Source: Rhipicephalus microplus | Taxonomy: Eukaryota > Arthropoda > Arachnida > Ixodida > Ixodidae | Direction of reading: 5' to 3' | DNA length: 64,000 nucleotides | Assembly: GCF_043290135.1 (NCBI RefSeq) | Contig: NC_134704.1 | Location: forward strand, 14,648,001 to 14,712,000 | Part shown: one piece after another, positions 60,272 to 64,000 of the stretch | Numbering within the stretch: position 1 is the stretch's first letter | How the letters are laid out: every line of letters starts with the position of its first letter | Made by a program: the position numbers and the translations under genes | Notes under the pieces: generated by a model | Databases searched by the model: none | What the model was told of the DNA's origin: nothing | Seen by the model: the letters and a program-made list of their open reading frames with translations, nothing else

Positions 60272-60720
60272 CGATGGTGGTGGTGGTCGTGTTGCAACAA
60301 GCGTGGTTAGCCTGGTGTAAATGGCGGTCAATCGTTACTCCTGAACATCTCCTGAATATTAGGGGTCCCTCAGCAAATGTCACTTCGCTCGGGGTCTCGC
60401 CGGAAGGTCATGGAAATCCGTTGCAAACAATACATTTTCAAATGTTCCGTGCTTGTGACAACTTTTTTGCGAGGTGCGTACCATCACTGCTCTTTCTCTC
60501 TCAAACCATGGGCACAGCCAGATGAAATGTTCGATGTCGCCGATGTCACCACAAAAGGCACAAAACGGGGAAGCACCTCGCCCAGACTTGAAGGACAAAG
60601 CCGACGTGTATGCGGAGTTAGTCCTCGTTCGGTAAAGAAGCGTCGCTGGTTCTCTAGAAAGCCCGTGTATTACACATGGCTGATTTTGGATACACTCCAA
60701 CAACCTGTCGTTAATCATGG
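60272..60720 (-). pseudogene. C-terminal fragment of a third LINE polyprotein
   Basis: The minus frame at 60380-60718 contains 'YRTRTNSAYTSALSFKSGRG' and then a C-X2-C-X7-H-X4-C knuckle, 'CAFCGDIGDIEHFIWLC'. This is the typical end of non-LTR retrotransposon ORF2. The fragment stops abruptly upstream, and its 3' UTR ends near a run that reads CCACCACC on the minus strand. RT is absent. The long plus frame over the same bases is antisense. Confidence 0.78.
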
Positions 60721-60909
60721 ATTCGCAATGGTTAAAATTATACCACCGTTAAAAACATCGCCGTATGCGCTCGCGTCATCACTGTCACGGCCGCTGGATA
60801 AAAACAAGGTTGTTTTTTATCCCGTGGCCATGTCACTGTATACATACATGCGCACAACATTAATTTGCAACCGTGTTACGAATGCCTGCTCATCTCGCGT
60901 GTTTAGATT

Positions 60910-60961
60910 CATGTGCTTAGATTTGGGTGCACATTTAAGAGCTCCCGATGGCCGAAACTTT
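60910..60961 (+). mobile_element. Short Ruka-type SINE fragment
   Basis: 'atgtgcttagatttgggtgc' followed by 'acatttaagagctcccgatg'. Only ~50 bp of body. Confidence 0.6.
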
Positions 60962-61014
60962 ATTTATTTGTCCCCCCCCCCCCCCTTAATACACGGGTGC
61001 CTCATATATCTGCT

Positions 61015-61067
61015 TTTTCAGGCTATTGCAACTTCCCCGAAAAGAGACTATTGCAATAGCCTGAAAA
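61015..61067. repeat. Perfect 17-bp inverted repeat
   Basis: Arms 'ttttcaggctattgcaa' (61015-61031) and 'ttgcaatagcctgaaaa' (61051-61067) around a 19-nt loop. Confidence 0.9.
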
Positions 61068-61563
61068 TACCCATAGAAAAAAGTGTGACAAGCTGTCAGA
61101 CAAGATTGGTATTTGTGGCTACTTTTCACCGTATTGGCTACTTTTCTACCCATTTGGCAACGAAAATTTCCCGTTGGCACCGTGGATATTTTTTTGCTAC
61201 ATTTAGCCTTCTGGGAACGGTTTTATTTGTTCATCAACAGTAGAGACTCTGCTAATACTACCACTCCGGTTTTATTTAGCTACAATTTTGGCGATAACAA
61301 TAAATAACATGGCTACTTTGGCTACTTTTGGCTTGAGTTTTGGCGCCCTTTTAGGTTCAGCCAACGGCGACCCTGCGAATTCGTGCCCTCTGGTCAGCCT
61401 TCTGTACGGGACATGCGTAATGCTGGGATGGAAAGAAACGCGAACAAGCGGCATCTACATCCTCTGCTGTTCCTCGTTTTTTTTTTTTTTTTCAAGCGGC
61501 TGTATCATGGTTGTATGGCGATAAGAAGAGTCATCCATGACAGTCAGGAACCATCTAGCCTCT
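61068..61563. other. No gene recognised
   Basis: Contains the word 'ggctactttt' several times between 61117 and 61330. No coding region is recognised. Confidence 0.4.
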
Positions 61564-61575
61564 TCATTATTGTCA

Positions 61576-61746
61576 AGGCACGTTGCCGGGCTAGTTGGTT
61601 GAGATTCATCATTTTCACTGGTATAGCGCACCACGACAAGGACACACGCAAAGGAGAGATGCACACACACACAGCGCTGTGTGTGTGTGCATCTCTCCTT
61701 TGTGTGTGTCCTTGTCGTGGTGCGCTATACCAGTGAAAATGATGAA
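61576..61746 (+). mobile_element. Hairpin element family H, copy 4, with 12-bp TSD
   Basis: Exact 12-bp duplications (tcattattgtca) lie at 61564-61575 and 61747-61758. The head reads 'cacgttgccgggctagttgg'. Then comes a palindrome at 61603-61748 with 73-bp arms, no spacer and a single mismatch, centred at 61675/61676. The palindrome runs 2 bp into the downstream duplication. The element has no coding capacity. Its head and layout match copies at 4727, 16891 and 47979. Confidence 0.88.
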
Positions 61747-61758
61747 TCATTATTGTCA

Positions 61759-62006
61759 CCAAAGTTGGAGCGTATAGTGATAACAGCGCGGCATGCTGTT
61801 CGCGTCTCTTTCCGTTTCCACTGCACATACTATTTCTTATTGACCCAAATAAATAAATCCTCTCTTCATATCAAGGTAGTGGGGCTTAACACCCCGTCAA
61901 TAATTTCATTTTTTATTTATTTTTGCCAAATATGTGAAGGTAGGCTACGTTAGAGGCGGCTATACAAACATCATGACACTAATGTACAATAAACACATAC
62001 AAAATT
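61759..62006. other. No gene recognised; short shared motif
   Basis: Holds 'ggctacgttagaggcggcta' at 61943-61962, shared with 49510-49529. Otherwise AT-rich. Confidence 0.5.
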
Positions 62007-62142
<136 letters not shown>

Positions 62143-63180
62143 TTACCGTTGCCTGCTTTCGAATGCGCCGTATATGACAACTATTCTATTATCTGTGGCC
62201 CTGAATGCCATTCCTTTTTTTTGTCTATAGTCTCAAGTTAGTGCTGCACTTCGTACCGACTGAATAGTCTTGTACTTATACTACTTATTGCTACTCGTGA
62301 AGCATTCCGGTATTGAGGGAGGAGGGTGCACTCGCAAGGTGTAAGTTCCCGTTTGTCTCCTCCCTTCCATACTCCTGCGAGAGGGGGTAGCATACTAGAA
62401 ACCTACACCTCTGCATCTGCTGAAACTTGAGTCCAGAAGCGACTCATCCCATGGTAACGTGCAGAGATTTCAGGGGCGCTGGAATTCAGAGAAATGCTAG
62501 CATGATTGAACTAGTCAACAGTCGTAATAAGCAAGACATGCATAGAGTAATTAAGAGAGGAAAAAAAGGGCACAGAAGAGATTGATGAAGCCTGATTCGC
62601 AACGAGGCGTAGGTAAATGTGCCGTACATAAATAGAGAGCCCTATTAAGGATATATAAATGCTAGAAATAGATAATCAATGGGGAACTGCAGTACGTTCA
62701 AAAAATCACATTAGAGGAGACAGGGTCGGTGATTTGTCAGCGCTGCGTTTGAAAGGTGGATGGCAATAAAGATCATTATTATAATCCTCCTAGTCGCCAT
62801 CATCGCCGTTGCTGCCGTTGTATGCTATCGCAAGTTGATAGTAACACAGCTGTGGCAGCGACCGTCTGAATACCTCAAAGTAGTCGAATGCGCCTTCATA
62901 AAAAGAGGAGGATACACTACGTCTTCCAAGTAACCGTGACGCAGTCACGCTTGTTAGGATGTTGATTCCCCAAAAACAGCACAGGAAGGCAAACAGTTAG
63001 ATGGAGTGACGGAATTCAGAAGTTCGCAAGGATAAAATGGAATGAAGCTCGCACAGAATATGGTAAACCGGAGACCATTGGGACATGCCTTAGTCCTGCA
63101 GTCGACTAGTACAGGCTGAGAATGATGATGACGATTATGATGCTGATGATGATGATTACAAATAACGTTGAGCTCTTTAG
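62143..63180. other. No gene recognised
   Basis: Short frames only. A GATGAT-type run lies at about 63122-63157. Confidence 0.45.
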
Positions 63181-63437
63181 ACTCACAACCGTCGACTCTT
63201 CTAATCTCTGCTCCGCGAGAATCTGAAAAGACAACGCCGCCGTGAAATGTTCGCGCTGCCATGTGCTCCCGCGCAAGAACGAGGAAGAAGCGAGAGAAGA
63301 AAAAAAAAAGCACAAAAAAAGAAACGGCTTTGAGACACGCCTTCGCAGCTGCATCGCTCACGCCACGTGCTACGTTGAGTGTTTATTTATCTCTTTCTTG
63401 CTCTTGTTCTTCTTCGTTTACCGTACTTATTGCGGCG

Positions 63438-63518
63438 ATGTCGGCGTTCGGCACGCGCATGGAAAAGCAGCCGGGGCTTTCGTCGGCGCTCCTTCCCCGC
63501 ATGTTCGACGAGCAGCAG
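63438..63518 (+). CDS. Candidate first coding exon, unproven
   Basis: Inside a CpG-rich segment (63180-63900), an ATG at 63438 opens 27 codons ('MSAFGTRMEKQPGLSSALLP' then 'RMFDEQQ'). They end exactly at a CAG|GT donor-like site (63518/63519) in phase 0, just before a long CT tract that would be intronic. The composition looks protein-like compared with neighbouring frames. The donor GTGTCG is a poor match to GTRAGT. I know no family that starts this way, and no second exon lies in the window. Confidence 0.25.
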
Positions 63519-63536
63519 GTGTCGACCTGCATCGCT

Positions 63537-63578
63537 CTCTCTCTCTCTCTCTTTCTCTCTTTCCTTCTCTCGCTTTCT
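63537..63578 (+). repeat. (CT)n pyrimidine tract
   Basis: CT repeats broken by CTTT, about 40 bp. Confidence 0.9.
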
Positions 63579-64000
63579 TAGCTGTTCCTTGTATTTGTGC
63601 AGCTCAGCGTCGTCGCCTGCTGCCTTGCTCGCTTGCCGGCAGCTCGCGTCGCGACTTGTCGCATGCAGCGAGCGACGCAGAAACTAAACACCAAGACGAC
63701 GTCGAGCGCGCTCTCCTGAGACGGCGAGGCGGGGCGAGATGCGCAGGCGCCTTCCTGCTGCACGCAGACGACAACTCCGATGCGTCTGGCTGCAACGCAA
63801 TCTTGGCTTGGCTGCGGGGTCGACGAGAAAGTCGCTGTTTTGTCGTGTTAGCGATATTAGCAGTATTGCTTGCTTCTGAGTACGCAGTCGAGATCTAGAG
63901 GATGGCGTCAAGTTGCGCGTTGGGACTAGCCTTAATCGGCATAGCATGTATTGTCCTTGAGGAACAGAACAAATAATACCAGAAAAATTACGTTCTCTCT
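63579..64000. other. CpG-rich end of window, no gene recognised
   Basis: Open frames on both strands (to 63898 plus, 63684-63947 minus) reflect GC content. A gene beginning here and continuing past the window cannot be excluded. Confidence 0.35.

Noticed and set aside
60377..61243. Longest open frame in the window (288 codons, plus)
   Set aside because: Its first third is antisense to a LINE C-terminal fragment. The rest crosses a SINE fragment, a C run and a hairpin. No domain or codon pattern supports it.
63242..63898. 218-codon plus frame through the CpG-rich end
   Set aside because: It includes a CT microsatellite translated as a Ser-Leu repeat and has no domain. Only a short alternative frame at 63438 was kept, with low confidence.

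Overview
This window looks like non-coding, repeat-rich nuclear DNA of a hard tick (family Ixodidae, probably a metastriate genus). The main reason is a SINE of the Ruka type, which I recognise from ixodid ticks. It has a tRNA-like head with intact A and B boxes, a body reading 'gtgctcagatttgggtgcac', an end reading 'ttttgggacgttaaacccca' and a tail of (ATCA)n repeats. I find about 23 copies or fragments. Pieces of LINE and Penelope-like elements and long AT-, TG-, GAAA- and TTG-type microsatellites fit the same source. I see no bacterial operon, CRISPR array, rRNA or functional tRNA gene, and no complete host protein gene. The window is best read as intergenic or intronic.

Layout. 0-12 kb: SINEs, CT and GAAA microsatellites, two copies of a ~430-bp dispersed repeat (family A), a tRNA-related SINE of a second type, and several perfect hairpins. 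12-22 kb: SINEs with clear target-site duplications (TSDs), a third tRNA-related SINE with a poly(A) tail, and a hairpin element with a 12-bp TSD. 22.7-24.9 kb: a 5'-truncated, frameshifted LINE reverse transcriptase ending in (CATC)n, inserted in a dispersed repeat (family B) whose uninterrupted copy lies at 42.4-42.6 kb. 25.7-26.6 kb: a second LINE 3' end with a duplicated tail. 30.2 kb: a 141-bp solo LTR. 33.3 and 52.8 kb: two Penelope-like GIY-YIG remnants. 35-36.5 kb: a third family A copy, then a CpG-rich promoter-like segment. 36.6-53 kb: large microsatellites and many decayed SINEs, some as inverted pairs. 57.6 and 60.3 kb: two 3' fragments of one LINE family. 61.6 kb: a 146-bp near-perfect palindrome inside an element with a 12-bp TSD. 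63.2-64 kb: a CpG-rich segment with one weak candidate first exon.

No genes work together here. What the window shows is retroelement history. At least three SINE types, three LINE lineages, Penelope-like elements and an LTR element have inserted, often into each other. The least explained item is a set of four short elements at 4.7, 16.9, 48.0 and 61.6 kb. Each has a similar ~25-bp head followed by an inverted duplication, but the arms differ between copies while staying self-complementary. Two copies carry exact 12-bp TSDs. I do not know a described family with this structure.
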